The notes under the pieces were generated by a model that made no database searches, had not been told where the DNA came from, and saw only the letters and a list, made by a program, of their open reading frames with translations. Source: Fimbriimonas ginsengisoli Gsoil 348 (GTDB lineage Bacteria; Armatimonadota; Fimbriimonadia; Fimbriimonadales; Fimbriimonadaceae). From it: 64,000 nt of DNA. Positions 1-8,457 of the stretch are shown piece by piece. Both the position numbers and the translations under genes were made by a program. Within the stretch, counting starts at the first letter, position 1. Every line of letters starts with the position of its first letter. The DNA lies in the NCBI RefSeq assembly GCF_000724625.1, contig NZ_CP007139.1:4712001-4776000 (forward strand). Reading direction: 5' to 3'.

Positions 1-352
1 CCATCCACCGCTGACGCTGCGCCTCCTTTTGCGGGTGGAGCTTGATGATGTTCGTCGCCAGCCAATCGGCCACCTGATAATAGGTGACGGCTTCGATCAT
101 TCGGTCGAGGTCATCGACCGACAGCGTTTTCGGCTTGACGATCAGGGTCGCCAGTAGCATCGCGTCGATGTTGCCGCTCGCCCATAGCTTAGCGGCGAGG
201 TCCGGGTCTACTTTGATCTGCTTGGCCATAGCGCGCAAGTCGGCGGTTTTGACGCCAAAGTAGTTGTCGCCGGCACCGCGCTTTGCGTTGTACGCCCGCA
301 CCTGTTCATTGCCAAGCGCCTGCAACTGGGCCATCACTTCCTCATACGTCAT
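1..352 (-). CDS. AlkD-like DNA alkylation repair protein (partial, C-terminus off the window)
   Basis: The first 117 residues are visible, starting at ATG 352 (MTYEEVMAQLQALGNEQVRA). The text YFGVKTADLRAMAKQIK, then SGNIDAMLLATLIV and VTYYQVADWLATNIIK, matches the helical HEAT-like repeats of the AlkD/DNA_alkylation family, whose members excise or bind alkylated bases. The family is about 230 residues long, so half the protein lies outside. A decayed paralogue sits at 8142-8434, and remnants of that copy's neighbour follow this gene at 395-548. Family call is good; exact substrate is not known. Confidence 0.8.
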   Translation of the reverse strand, partial: MTYEEVMAQLQALGNEQVRAYNAKRGAGDNYFGVKTADLRAMAKQIKVDPDLAAKLWASGNIDAMLLATLIVKPKTLSVDDLDRMIEAVTYYQVADWLATNIIKLHPQKEAQRQRWM

Positions 353-394
353 GGCGCGATTGTATCAAAACTTCTCGCTTCCTGCCGTCGCTTG

Positions 395-548
395 TAGCGC
401 GCTGTTGGGGCACAGGCGACTCCGGATGGCTCCGAAAAGTCCGTTCTTTCTCCCGACCTTTGAAGTCGAGCTGCCGGTCGATATGGGCCACGTCTTGCAG
501 ATCTCCGAGAGCCGGCATCGGGGTGGCATGAACCCGCTGACCCAGCCC
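395..548. pseudogene. Scrambled remnants of a paralogue of the 8458-10731 gene
   Basis: Two short stretches match the intact secreted gene at 8458-10731. On the minus strand, 458-548 matches 9690-9770 and still reads GWVSGFM before the frame is lost. On the plus strand, 395-443 matches the complement of about 9130-9175 and reads TGDSGWLRK. The two pieces therefore lie in opposite orientation, and everything between them in the intact gene (about 500 bases) is gone. Together with the alkD neighbour this marks an old duplication of an alkD-glycosidase pair. Confidence 0.65.
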
Positions 549-555
549 TCGCCAG

Positions 556-1401
556 TTAGAGACTTAGTTGGCTAATCCGCTCCGCCAGGCTCGCGGCGCC
601 AATCTCTCGCAGAACTGCGGCCCCCCTGAGCCAATCCGGCGGTCCGTCTGGGAGCACCACCGGCACTTCCGGCCGCATCGTAACGACTTCTCGAAAAGTT
701 AGGGCAAGTTTTGAGTCCTCGGTATCGCCCCAGGCTTCGACGATCCGGTCCAAGGTGCCGTAACGGAGGAGCAGGGACGATGCGGCCTTGGGACCGACGC
801 CGCGAATCCCCGGAATCTTGTCGGAAGCGTCTCCGCTGAGCGCCTTAAAGTCTGGAACCTGCTCGGGAAGGACGCCCATCCGTTCCACGACCTCGCGAGG
901 TCCGATTCGGCTCAGCTCGCGCGTTCCCCGTTGGGCGGCGAGAACGAAGATCTCTTCACAGACGAGCTGGTAGGCGTCGCGGTCGGTGGTAAAGAGGAGG
1001 GCACTTCCCCCTTGAGCCACTTCGCTCCTTGCCGCGGCGGCCATGATGTCGTCGGCTTCGAACCCGGCCGCCTTTCCAACTCCGAAACCGAATGGCCGGC
1101 AGAGGTCGGGCAAGCGGTTGATCTGCTCGACGATTTCCGGGTCGAAGATGCGCCCACCTTGATACGGCGGCCACAGGCGGTTGCGATAAGTGTCGACGCC
1201 GAGCGTGTCCCAGGCAACGAAGATTCCGCGAGCTGGCACTTCGCTCCAGACTCGGCTGAGCATGCTGAAGAAGCCGACGATCGCGTTGATTGGACGGCCG
1301 CCCTCCCCTTTAACGCTCTTAGGCGTCGAATGATAGGCGCGGTGGGCGAGATTGTCGCCATCGACGATCAGGAGCGGCTTGCGGAGCACGGTTAGGATCA
1401 T
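556..1401 (-). CDS. 5'-3' exonuclease, PolA N-domain / FEN family
   Basis: About 281 residues from ATG 1401; a longer frame to 1443 exists but the conserved domain begins right after ATG 1401 (LLIVDGDNLAHRAYH). Seen in order: the DGDN metal site at the N-terminus, FEADDIMAAAA, the TTDRDAYQL acidic site, and PDFKALSGDASDKIPGIRGV followed by GPKAA, the helix-hairpin-helix that binds DNA. This is the stand-alone 5' nuclease fold of DNA polymerase I, used for flap or RNA primer removal; no polymerase domain follows. It stands alone, divergent from the gene at 1461. Confidence 0.9.
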   Translation of the reverse strand: MILTVLRKPLLIVDGDNLAHRAYHSTPKSVKGEGGRPINAIVGFFSMLSRVWSEVPARGIFVAWDTLGVDTYRNRLWPPYQGGRIFDPEIVEQINRLPDLCRPFGFGVGKAAGFEADDIMAAAARSEVAQGGSALLFTTDRDAYQLVCEEIFVLAAQRGTRELSRIGPREVVERMGVLPEQVPDFKALSGDASDKIPGIRGVGPKAASSLLLRYGTLDRIVEAWGDTEDSKLALTFREVVTMRPEVPVVLPDGPPDWLRGAAVLREIGAASLAERISQLSL

Positions 1402-1460
1402 GGCAGAGGGTCCACCAAGACTTTCACCGATCTGATCAGGCAAGCTGAGACCGAGCCTCT

Positions 1461-1901
1461 ATGAGAAAATTCATTGTGACCACTATCGCCGTCTGCCTCG
1501 CCTGCCTTGGCTCCGCCCAAAGTCCGGCAGAGTTTGTAAAGCAGGTTCGAGAGGTCGACTTCCGGTTTATGCAGTGCCTCGCCAACGGAGATCATAAGAC
1601 CCTGGACGAGATCCTCGATAAGAACGCGGTGATCGTAAGCTCGGCGGGAAAGGTGGGTCCCCGCGATCATATGATCAATGCGGTTCGAACCGGGATAACT
1701 CGAGTGACGTGGAACGCCATCGAGCATGAGGCGGTGTATCTCCACGGGGAAACCGCCGTGGTCAGCGAAAAGCTGCACTCACGCGGACTCTCCCGCGGCG
1801 AAAAAATCGACACGTGGCTACAGATCCTCCGGGTCTACATGCACAAAGAAGGTAAGTGGCGGTTGATAAGCTACCAATCCACCCGCATCCTCCCGTCGTA
1901 G
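1461..1901 (+). CDS. Secreted NTF2-like (SnoaL/DUF4440-type) protein
   Basis: A 146-residue protein with a clear signal peptide (MRKFIVTTIAVCLACLGSAQ). The mature part has the alternating pattern of the NTF2-like cone fold: VDFRFMQCLANGDHKTLDEIL, then DKNAVIVSSAGKV, and a final HKEGKWRLISYQSTRI strand pair typical of DUF4440 proteins. Such domains bind small ligands or act as putative enzymes; no catalytic residues can be assigned. A second protein of this class lies at 6423. The start is set by the signal peptide. Confidence 0.65.
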   Translation: MRKFIVTTIAVCLACLGSAQSPAEFVKQVREVDFRFMQCLANGDHKTLDEILDKNAVIVSSAGKVGPRDHMINAVRTGITRVTWNAIEHEAVYLHGETAVVSEKLHSRGLSRGEKIDTWLQILRVYMHKEGKWRLISYQSTRILPS

Positions 1902-1949
1902 CCGACTGTGCCAAGTGAGGGTGCAAGGGTTGCGACCATCGAAACCTTG

Positions 1950-3335
1950 CTAGTCGCTTATCGAGAACCGGATGATCTGTCCGTTCTTGTCGTACACGCA
2001 CGTCACGTAAGTCTCATAAAACGGGCGAACCCGGCTAATGCGGTAGCGGCGGGACAGACCCAATGGAACCTGAGATCGGTTCATCAGGCTGACCGATCGG
2101 ATAGGGCCGAGGGTCCGCATTCCGTTGGCAAGACCGTTTCGCAAGTCGCCCTCCAACAGACCCGCAAGCTGTGGCGAGAACTCTTTGTGGTCGACCCGTC
2201 CGCTAGCCAGTTGGCCCAGGATTCTTGAGATGCGAAGACTCTCGGTGGGCGCGTCGTCAACAATAGGCAACTCCGGAGGAACGGCTAGCCTGGGTTCGAC
2301 CATACCGGCCACGGTTAGGGCGATGCGATCCAGATCGACCTCCACCGTGTTGGCCAGCACGATCACCGTCAGGCCACTTTGGGGAAAACGATGAAACTCA
2401 GACTGATATCCAGGCACGCCGCCGCCATGGTGAATGTGGCGATAGCCTCGATAACTGTCGACGAACCAGCCAAAGCCGTAGGAGCAAGCTGCACCGCTTA
2501 GCAATTTTGCCGGCGTCCACATGGCGACGCGGCTTGCTGGACGCAAGAGGGCATCTGACTCGAGAGCAATGTCCCACTTCGCGAGGTCGAGCACGGAAGA
2601 CTGGAACGCTCCGCTGGGGCGAATCGAGGGCCATTTCTCGGCTGGATTGAACTTCCCGCGCCCCCATTCGTAGCCGGCAGCCAAACCGGGCGCCGGTTGC
2701 GACCAATTTACCTCGCTAGTATTTGCCAACCTCAGTGGCCGAAAGATGCGGTCCCGAACATACGCCGTCCAAGATTTGTGAGTTACCGATTCGAGGAGTT
2801 GGGCTACGAGGTAATAGCCTACGTTTGAATATCCCCAGGCCGATCCAGGTTGCGAAGTGAGAGGGGTAGACGCGGCCGCGGCGATCACTCCGGCGACTGT
2901 CTGCGGCTTGGACGGATCGAAGCCCGGAGCTTCCCGGACGAGCCCTGCAGTATGGGACAGAACCTGACGAACGGTTATCTTCTGCCAACTTGGTGGCAAG
3001 CCTCGAACGTACTGCGAAATAGGATTGTCGAGTCGGACTTTTCCATCTTGTACGAGCAGCATCGTCGCCGCCGCCAAGAACTGCTTGCTAAGGGAACCCA
3101 GCAGAAAGACCGTCTCAGGCCGTACTCGTCGCTTGGATTCCAGGTTCGATGTGCCGTACCCGCCGACGCGCACAAGTTTCCCGTGCTTCAGGACCGCGAA
3201 GGCAAGCCCTGGAATATGCTGCATGCTCATTCGGGCGTGGATAAAGTCGTCGATTCTGTCTGCCGATGCAAGACCGGCAAATACAAATAAGCATGGGATC
3301 GTAACGGCTCGAAGCACAGATGAACAGCGAATCAT
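1950..3335 (-). CDS. Serine hydrolase, class C beta-lactamase / penicillin-binding-like
   Basis: 461 residues with an N-terminal signal peptide (PCLFVFAGLASA). The class C beta-lactamase signatures are complete: SLSK at residues 81-84 with the nucleophile Ser81, YSN at 169-171, and HHG at 302-304. The catalytic domain ends near residue 345 and is followed by a tail of roughly 110 residues that probably forms the lipocalin-like or NTF2-like extension seen in many of these esterases. It acts in the periplasm or outside on a beta-lactam, peptide or ester; the substrate cannot be told. It is a single gene with its stop close to the convergent gene at 1461. Confidence 0.85.
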   Translation of the reverse strand: MIRCSSVLRAVTIPCLFVFAGLASADRIDDFIHARMSMQHIPGLAFAVLKHGKLVRVGGYGTSNLESKRRVRPETVFLLGSLSKQFLAAATMLLVQDGKVRLDNPISQYVRGLPPSWQKITVRQVLSHTAGLVREAPGFDPSKPQTVAGVIAAAASTPLTSQPGSAWGYSNVGYYLVAQLLESVTHKSWTAYVRDRIFRPLRLANTSEVNWSQPAPGLAAGYEWGRGKFNPAEKWPSIRPSGAFQSSVLDLAKWDIALESDALLRPASRVAMWTPAKLLSGAACSYGFGWFVDSYRGYRHIHHGGGVPGYQSEFHRFPQSGLTVIVLANTVEVDLDRIALTVAGMVEPRLAVPPELPIVDDAPTESLRISRILGQLASGRVDHKEFSPQLAGLLEGDLRNGLANGMRTLGPIRSVSLMNRSQVPLGLSRRYRISRVRPFYETYVTCVYDKNGQIIRFSISD

Positions 3336-3404
3336 GCCTACATCGTAGGATGGGCCACGGCCTCCGTCTTGTCTTTACAGAGCGTTCCTTTGACTAGGCT
3401 GAGC

Positions 3405-4199
3405 CTATGCATGGCGCCGTTGATAGGCGGATGGGGTTGTGCCAGTGTATTTCTTGAAGGTACGCGTAAAGTGGCATTGGTCGGCAAAGCCAACCGTCAA
3501 TGCGATCTCCGCAATGGGCATATCGGATTCCGTCAGCAGTCGGCCAGCATTTTCTATCCGGAGGCGGCGAATGTATTCTCCAATGCTACAACCAAATTGC
3601 CCTCGAAACGTCCTGGTCATGTGTGCTGGATGTACGCCAGCTTCATAAGCTATTCGCTCCAGACTCAGCGGCTCCGAATAGTTCGCGTGAAGCAGATCGC
3701 GAACCCGCGCAAGCCAACGCGGCAGTCGCGGCTCCGGACGGTCATCCGCCCGACGATGAAGATCTACGAGCAACTCCAAGGTCAATCCTTCTAGCATCAT
3801 CGAGGTGAGATTGTCCGGGCTCTTGAACTCGCGGTACGCGTTCGTCGCTAGCTGGGCTGGACGGTCCCGGTCGCACATTGACCGTCTCGAACAAAACCCT
3901 GGGTAACGGCGGCCGAACTCGTCTCCTAGAACGATGTCAAAGGTCGTTACCTCTCCCAAAAAATGATCCGCGTGCAGGTCGTCTCTCGGCACGTAACCGA
4001 TGGAGGCCTCTCCGATGTAGTGAGATGTGTCACCGGACAAGTGCTCGACGGCACCCGACAGGCATAGGAACAAGTGGGAAGCCGAATTCCGGTGCGGGGC
4101 CATCCGGTAATTTGCCGGGTATGACACCTGGCGGAACTGAAGGTCACCGCTAGCGATCTCCTTCCAAATCTTTGGTTCGGTTAAATTCTCCGTCGTCAT
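3405..4199 (-). CDS. AraC family transcriptional regulator
   Basis: 264 residues. The N-terminal half is a cupin-like sensor region (residues about 20-110, with HRNSASHLFLCLSGAVEHL). The C-terminal 100 residues hold the two helix-turn-helix motifs of AraC/XylS: PLSLERIAYEAGVHPAHMTR and IAEIALTVGFADQCHFTR followed by TFKKYTGTTPSAY. It lies directly downstream of the GH26-like glycosidase on the same strand (110 bases apart), so it may control sugar use, but no operator was found to show that. Confidence 0.88.
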   Translation of the reverse strand: MTTENLTEPKIWKEIASGDLQFRQVSYPANYRMAPHRNSASHLFLCLSGAVEHLSGDTSHYIGEASIGYVPRDDLHADHFLGEVTTFDIVLGDEFGRRYPGFCSRRSMCDRDRPAQLATNAYREFKSPDNLTSMMLEGLTLELLVDLHRRADDRPEPRLPRWLARVRDLLHANYSEPLSLERIAYEAGVHPAHMTRTFRGQFGCSIGEYIRRLRIENAGRLLTESDMPIAEIALTVGFADQCHFTRTFKKYTGTTPSAYQRRHA

Positions 4200-4309
4200 G
4201 TTTGCTCACTCCTCAGGGCCGACAAACCTAAGCGCTTCCTCCGAGGTGAGTACGAATTCGTCAGCCGATCCGTATCCCGCCTTCCGGATCCTCCCCGCAG
4301 AATAGACCA

Positions 4310-5335
4310 TCAGAATCGCTTCGGCAGCTTGTCCAGCGTCACCATAAGCGGGTCGTTTGCAACTTGCCTCACCCAATCGGGCGGATTGTCCTTCCCGGGC
4401 GCCCACCAGGGGAGGCAATACAACCAGCGCGGACCTTTCGACGCCATCACCGCCGGGCTTGGGACCGTGTCGCACTCGCATAGCGCCAACATCTTGTCCG
4501 GCGCGACCTGGCGCATCGTGTCGTAGTAATTCTGGTACGCATCCGTGCGGTAATCCTGCCCCGCTTGGTTGCTGTAGATGTCGACTCCCGCGATGTCCAC
4601 GTAATCTGATCCTGGATAGAAACGCTTCCGGAACGCGACCGGATCTTTTTGCACCCCAGCGCTGTACACCCAAATCAGGTTGTGGAATCCGCGCTTCTTC
4701 ACGAAGTAGTCGAAGATGAGGCGAAAGAGCGCCGCCGTGTTCTCCGGTTTCTGCCGGTCGGTCCACCAAAACCAACCGCCGTCGATCTCGTGCAAGGGTC
4801 GGAAGAGGATCGGTACATGGCCGTCCGCCAACGGCTGCATCGCGTCCGCCGTCCGGCGCAGATCTTCCATCGCCGCCCGATTCTCATCCGTACCTGGCGT
4901 TACGAGCCGGCCGACGTCGACGTGCGGCGCCGTCTTCGGCTGCCCAACCCAAGCGGTTCCGTCGGGAGCGAGCGGGTTCCCCCAGTGGTACTGCATCGTG
5001 ACGAACCCATGCCGTTCGCGCCACCATCGGCCCGCATCTTTGACGTAGCTCGCCACAACGGAACGGTACGAGTCTCCCCAGTGGGGTGGATTCCAACCGT
5101 AAACGTCGATGCTAAGCATCGCCGGATACTTCCCCGCCACCTTATACATCGCCTCCGCGTTGGGCCAGTCGCCAATCCCAACCCCGGTGTTGGTGCTCTG
5201 CCCGTAGATCACCTTCTTCCCGTAGATCGATTGGAGGTAGGCCATGACCCCACGCGCCTCCTTCTGCAGCCGAGGATCCGCGCTTTTCTGAGTCGGCGGA
5301 GCCAGCATAACGGCGGCTAAGAGTCCCATGAACAT
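4310..5335 (-). CDS. Glycoside hydrolase family 26-like (beta-mannanase type)
   Basis: 341 residues with a short hydrophobic N-terminus (MFMGLLAAVMLAPP), so probably exported. The GH26 TIM-barrel signature RPLHEIDGGWFWW is at 179-191, with the acid/base Glu183. VDIAGVDIYS at 247-255 and ALCECDTVPSP near 284-294 follow, where Glu288 is the likely nucleophile. YGQSTNT and TMQYHWGNP are further family segments. GH26 enzymes cut beta-1,4-mannan or related glucans; which one is not shown by sequence. An AraC regulator follows. Confidence 0.85.
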   Translation of the reverse strand: MFMGLLAAVMLAPPTQKSADPRLQKEARGVMAYLQSIYGKKVIYGQSTNTGVGIGDWPNAEAMYKVAGKYPAMLSIDVYGWNPPHWGDSYRSVVASYVKDAGRWWRERHGFVTMQYHWGNPLAPDGTAWVGQPKTAPHVDVGRLVTPGTDENRAAMEDLRRTADAMQPLADGHVPILFRPLHEIDGGWFWWTDRQKPENTAALFRLIFDYFVKKRGFHNLIWVYSAGVQKDPVAFRKRFYPGSDYVDIAGVDIYSNQAGQDYRTDAYQNYYDTMRQVAPDKMLALCECDTVPSPAVMASKGPRWLYCLPWWAPGKDNPPDWVRQVANDPLMVTLDKLPKRF

Positions 5336-5351
5336 GGACCAATTATGCTAC

Positions 5352-5719
5352 TCAGTGACTTAGAGGGTCGCTAAGGGCGAAGTCTTCGGCGCTGCAGACA
5401 CGGAACCAAAGACGTGGCGCGAGGCCAAGATCGTCAATATCCTTCTGTAGCTTGGACGCTGCGTGAATCAGATTGAGCAACGATCGGTGCTCCGGCTCAA
5501 CGCCGCGTAAAACTCGACGAAGTCACTCTCCAATCGTGGAGGGAGGGCCTGGGCTTACGCGAAGGACGACTGCAAAGAAGGAAGAGTCTCCCTCGTAACC
5601 GTCCCTGCGAGAAGGGACAAGCGCTCCTCCTCAAGAAAATCCCACCACGCCGGCAGCCGGGCGCGCATATCTTTTGCCGCACGCATTCGAGATTCGGTCA
5701 CAGAAAGATTACGGGGCAT
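5352..5719 (-). pseudogene. Frame-broken gene of unknown family
   Basis: Two coding-looking pieces lie in different minus frames. The first runs from ATG 5719 (MPRNLSVTESRMRAAKDMRA) to a TAA at 5555-5557. The second, in another frame, carries LRRVLRGVEPEHRSLLNLIH and LGLAPRLWFRVCSAEDFALS before a TGA at 5352. A frame change near 5560-5580 plus one in-frame TGA near 5533 would join them. I do not recognise the family. It overlaps the end of the tetR gene by about 10 bases. A sequencing error is a possible alternative to decay. Confidence 0.35.
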
Positions 5720-6359
5720 ATCTGCGGACAGTGAGATCCGTGAACCCGACTCCACGGCAGGCAAACAAGAACGCTTCCCGGAACAGTTCCTCGGGACCGG
5801 AAACCGGGAAAAAACGCCGCTGGGGCAAGCTAAACAAGGCGATCATTCCGAAAAAGTGGTGAACGAACAGAGTATGAAGCTCGCTAGGAGCCTTCTCGGT
5901 CTGGAGTTCCCCGCTCGCCCAAGCGACTTGCAAGCACTCCGTCAGATAAGGGCAGATCGGACCAAATACGCTCTCTAGGAACGACGCGGCGAAGGAGCCG
6001 TCGCCGAGAAGGCTCTGGCCGATGAGACGGTCGATGCTGTCGTCCTTCACACGCCCCGGAGGACCGAGCAAGATGGTCTTCGCAAGGACGTGGAAAGCGC
6101 CGATAAACGAAGCGGCGCTCGGCGGCTCCGCCATGAGTCGCGCAAAGAGCGCGTCCTTGTTGGTGACCAGCGCCAGCGCCAGCTCGCTATACAGGATCTC
6201 CTTGGTTGGAAAATGCTTATACAGCAGCCCCTCCGAAACCCCGGCCGCCGCGGCAAGCTCTCGCGATGTGGCCCCCTCGAGCCCCTTCTGGGCGAAGACC
6301 TTCAGTGAGCTCTGAAGAATCATTTTCTTTCTTTCGCTCGCCGCCACACGTTTTTGCAC
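5709..6359 (-). CDS. TetR family transcriptional regulator
   Basis: 216 residues. The N-terminal helix-turn-helix is typical: ILQSSLKVFAQKGLEGATSR then ELAAAAGVSEGLLYKHFPTK at residues about 14-53. The C-terminal ligand-binding part resembles TetR_C domains only loosely. The start codon lies 16 bases from a 38-bp perfect palindrome at 6375-6412, which is the obvious operator and sits between this gene and the divergent gene at 6423. The regulator therefore probably represses both itself and the NTF2-like gene. Confidence 0.9.
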   Translation of the reverse strand: MQKRVAASERKKMILQSSLKVFAQKGLEGATSRELAAAAGVSEGLLYKHFPTKEILYSELALALVTNKDALFARLMAEPPSAASFIGAFHVLAKTILLGPPGRVKDDSIDRLIGQSLLGDGSFAASFLESVFGPICPYLTECLQVAWASGELQTEKAPSELHTLFVHHFFGMIALFSLPQRRFFPVSGPEELFREAFLFACRGVGFTDLTVRRYAP

Positions 6360-6374
6360 GATTCTATGTTATCA

Positions 6375-6412
6375 TCCTTTAATAAGTGAGTGATCACTCA
6401 CTTATTAAAGGA
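6375..6412. promoter_or_regulatory. 38-bp perfect palindrome, likely TetR operator
   Basis: Each base from 6375 to 6393 is mirrored by 6394 to 6412. The core AGTGAGTGATCACTCACT is the familiar TetR-family style of operator. It lies in the 63-base gap between tetR (start 6359) and the divergent gene at 6423, and its right end forms part of the AAAGGAG ribosome site of that gene. Confidence 0.8.
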
Positions 6413-6422
6413 GAAGTTGAAC

Positions 6423-6887
6423 ATGGTTCAGAAAATGGTTATTGCCCTCTGGTGCGGACTCATGTCGTCCGTAAGTTTCGCGAACGTAAACAAAGACGAG
6501 GCGTCGGTCAAGGCGATCCTGGGAAGACTCGAAAAGGCGTGGACCTCGGGCGACGCCAAGGCATGGAGCGAAGCATTCGCGAAGGATGCGGACTTCACGG
6601 TGTGGAGCGGTTTGCGAGTCCACGGCCGAGAGGCGATTCGCGCCGGGCACGAAGGGATTTTCAAAGGCCCATACAAGGGAACGGTCCTGAAATTCGAGAT
6701 CGACAGCCTGCGGTGGGTAAGGCCGGATGTCGCTGTGGTTTTGACAAAGGGCGACACTCCAGGAGGCAAAGCCGGCGAGCAAATGAAGCAGACCTTCGTG
6801 ATCTCGAAGCATGGCAAGAGCTGGCTCGTCGACGCCTTTCAGAACACGCGCGTGCAGGAGTGGCGAGGGCCGACCGACCGCCCGTAA
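6423..6887 (+). CDS. Secreted NTF2-like (SgcJ/DUF4440-type) protein under TetR control
   Basis: 154 residues. ATG 6423 is chosen because it follows AAAGGAG at good spacing and begins a signal peptide (MVQKMVIALWCGLMSSVSFA). The mature region, ASVKAILGRLEKAWTSGDAK and DADFTVWSGLRVHGREAIRA, is the SgcJ/EcaC-like NTF2 fold, and GKSWLVDAFQNTRV closes it. This family has no settled reaction. The divergent TetR regulator and the shared palindrome suggest it is induced by a small molecule. Confidence 0.75.
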   Translation: MVQKMVIALWCGLMSSVSFANVNKDEASVKAILGRLEKAWTSGDAKAWSEAFAKDADFTVWSGLRVHGREAIRAGHEGIFKGPYKGTVLKFEIDSLRWVRPDVAVVLTKGDTPGGKAGEQMKQTFVISKHGKSWLVDAFQNTRVQEWRGPTDRP

Positions 6888-7045
6888 AAAAAAACGGGAG
6901 AAAGGGTCTTCGGTTCCGACGGCCCTTCCCTCCTCCTTTACTGTTGACCCTTCCAGTCGAGATCATTGCGAGTGCAGCTTCGAGGAAGTCCTGCCTGTCC
7001 CATCTTTTCCAGACCGTGGAGACCGCAACCGTATATAGTTATCGG

Positions 7046-8092
7046 ATGCTTTCGCTCGCCGTCCTCGCAGCCTTAACGCTCTCTCCGCAGGAGTTGAGCA
7101 ACCAGTCGTTCCTTCAGGGTCTCCCGAAGCCAGCGGCAAAGGAGCTCGAGAGACGGAGGGACCTCATCGAAAAACGTCACGGATCGGCTTTAAAGAATGT
7201 GTTGGAGGCGACTGAGAAGTTCGCGGCGGACTTCTCGAAGCAACCACGAATCTCGGAAAGTCTCTCGACCCTGAACCGGGAATTCGGCGACCTAGCCAAG
7301 GACGAAAAGCTAAAGCCTGCAGATCGAGCAAAGCGCCTTGAGGATTCGGCTCAGCGTTTTGCGGGGGTAGCCGGGTCCGCCCTGGAGACGCACATCTTCG
7401 GCAATCTGCAAAACCTGGCGAAGTCGCTTGACGTAAAGACGCCACTGAAGCGACGTCCTTCAGGTGGTTTCGTTTCCACCTCCGGTTCGTCCGCCGATCG
7501 CCCTAGCCTGCCACCACAAACGACTCTAACCTCGCACGGGCCATACGAGCTAAGTACATCCTACGAGCGGACCTATGGCGCTAGCATTGCCCGGAATCAG
7601 ACGCTGCTATTGGCCGATCCGAGAGGCATATTTATGGCAAACGTTGGGGCCGACTCCATTGTTCTTGGGGCAGGAGGTCGTAGCGCAACCTGCATCCTCG
7701 GTCACAGTTTTGACATTCCGGCCGGGTATTCCCGCGGCGAGGCAACCGTTTATTTGCACGGGAATGCGCAGATGGCGGTGTTCGCCGGGTTGGGCGGTGC
7801 TTCCGCCGTTACCTCAATCGGCACAATCGTCACCGACCGCGGACTCGTTCTGGGTTCAACTCAACGGGACGTTGCCACTTACGTCGCGCCGTTCGCCTAC
7901 TATGTCCGAGGAAGCGAACCACTGCCGACGGCCCAAACCATCATTTTCGCCGCGCCGCCCGGCGGCGGACCGATATCCGTCACCTTTAACATCATTGCCT
8001 ACACTGGCGCGGGTAGTGCTATAGGTTCAGCCTATGCCACTGCCGACATCCTTGGATCGGTCGATCGAATCGAAGTCCGCCTCCAGCGGTAG
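7046..8092 (+). CDS. Secreted protein of unknown function
   Basis: 348 residues from ATG 7046, which starts a signal-like segment (MLSLAVLAALTLSPQ). A longer upstream frame is open but crosses the preceding gene in another frame, so it is not coding. Residues about 20-130 are charged and helical (KELERRRDLIEKRHGSALKN), then a Ser/Thr/Pro linker, then a beta-rich C-terminal part with many Gly and small residues (AGLGGASAVTSIGTIVTDRG). I do not recognise a family. A strong hairpin ends the gene. Confidence 0.6.
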   Translation: MLSLAVLAALTLSPQELSNQSFLQGLPKPAAKELERRRDLIEKRHGSALKNVLEATEKFAADFSKQPRISESLSTLNREFGDLAKDEKLKPADRAKRLEDSAQRFAGVAGSALETHIFGNLQNLAKSLDVKTPLKRRPSGGFVSTSGSSADRPSLPPQTTLTSHGPYELSTSYERTYGASIARNQTLLLADPRGIFMANVGADSIVLGAGGRSATCILGHSFDIPAGYSRGEATVYLHGNAQMAVFAGLGGASAVTSIGTIVTDRGLVLGSTQRDVATYVAPFAYYVRGSEPLPTAQTIIFAAPPGGGPISVTFNIIAYTGAGSAIGSAYATADILGSVDRIEVRLQR

Positions 8093-8094
8093 GT

Positions 8095-8123
8095 CGAAGA
8101 AGACCGAGACCCGGTCTTCTTCG
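8095..8123 (+). terminator. Hairpin after the 7046-8092 gene
   Basis: CGAAGAAGACC (8095-8105) pairs perfectly with GGTCTTCTTCG (8113-8123) across a 7-base loop, starting two bases after the stop codon. It is followed by GTCCTTT, a weak T-run. Confidence 0.65.
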
Positions 8124-8141
8124 GTCCTTTAGCGAGAGAAG

Positions 8142-8434
8142 TTTGATGATATTCGTCGCCAACCAGTCGGCTACTTGGTAATAGGTGACGGCTTGGATCA
8201 TTCGGTCTAGATCTTCGACCGAAGGCAGCCTGGGGTTCATGACCTGGGTCGCCAGGAGCATCGCGTCGATGTTCCCGCTCACCCATTACTCGGTCGCCAA
8301 ATCCGGGTGGGCTTTGATCTGCCTGGCCATGGCGCGCAGATTCGCCGTATTGACCCCAAAAACCGTTGTCGCCTGCCCCGCACTTGATCGTTGCCGATCG
8401 CCTCCAACTAGGCCATCACTTCGCCGTACGTCAT
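8142..8434 (-). pseudogene. Decayed alkD-like paralogue
   Basis: From ATG 8434 this matches the alkD-like gene at 1-352 over most of its visible length (VFGVNTANLRAMARQIK, then SGNIDAMLLATQVM and AVTYYQVADWLATNIIK). It is broken: a deletion and frame change lie in the first 60 bases, and a TAA replaces a sense codon just before the SGNIDAM segment (near 8287). Similarity ends near 8142, so the C-terminal half is missing. It lies 23 bases from the stop of the glycosidase-like gene at 8458. Confidence 0.8.
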
Positions 8435-8457
8435 CCAAACTTCGGGCTGGTGGTTCC

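Noticed and set aside
6386-7045. A long plus-strand frame that continues upstream of the 7046 gene to 6386
   Set aside because: It runs through the 6423-6887 gene in another frame and has low-quality translation; the signal peptide at 7046 marks the real start.
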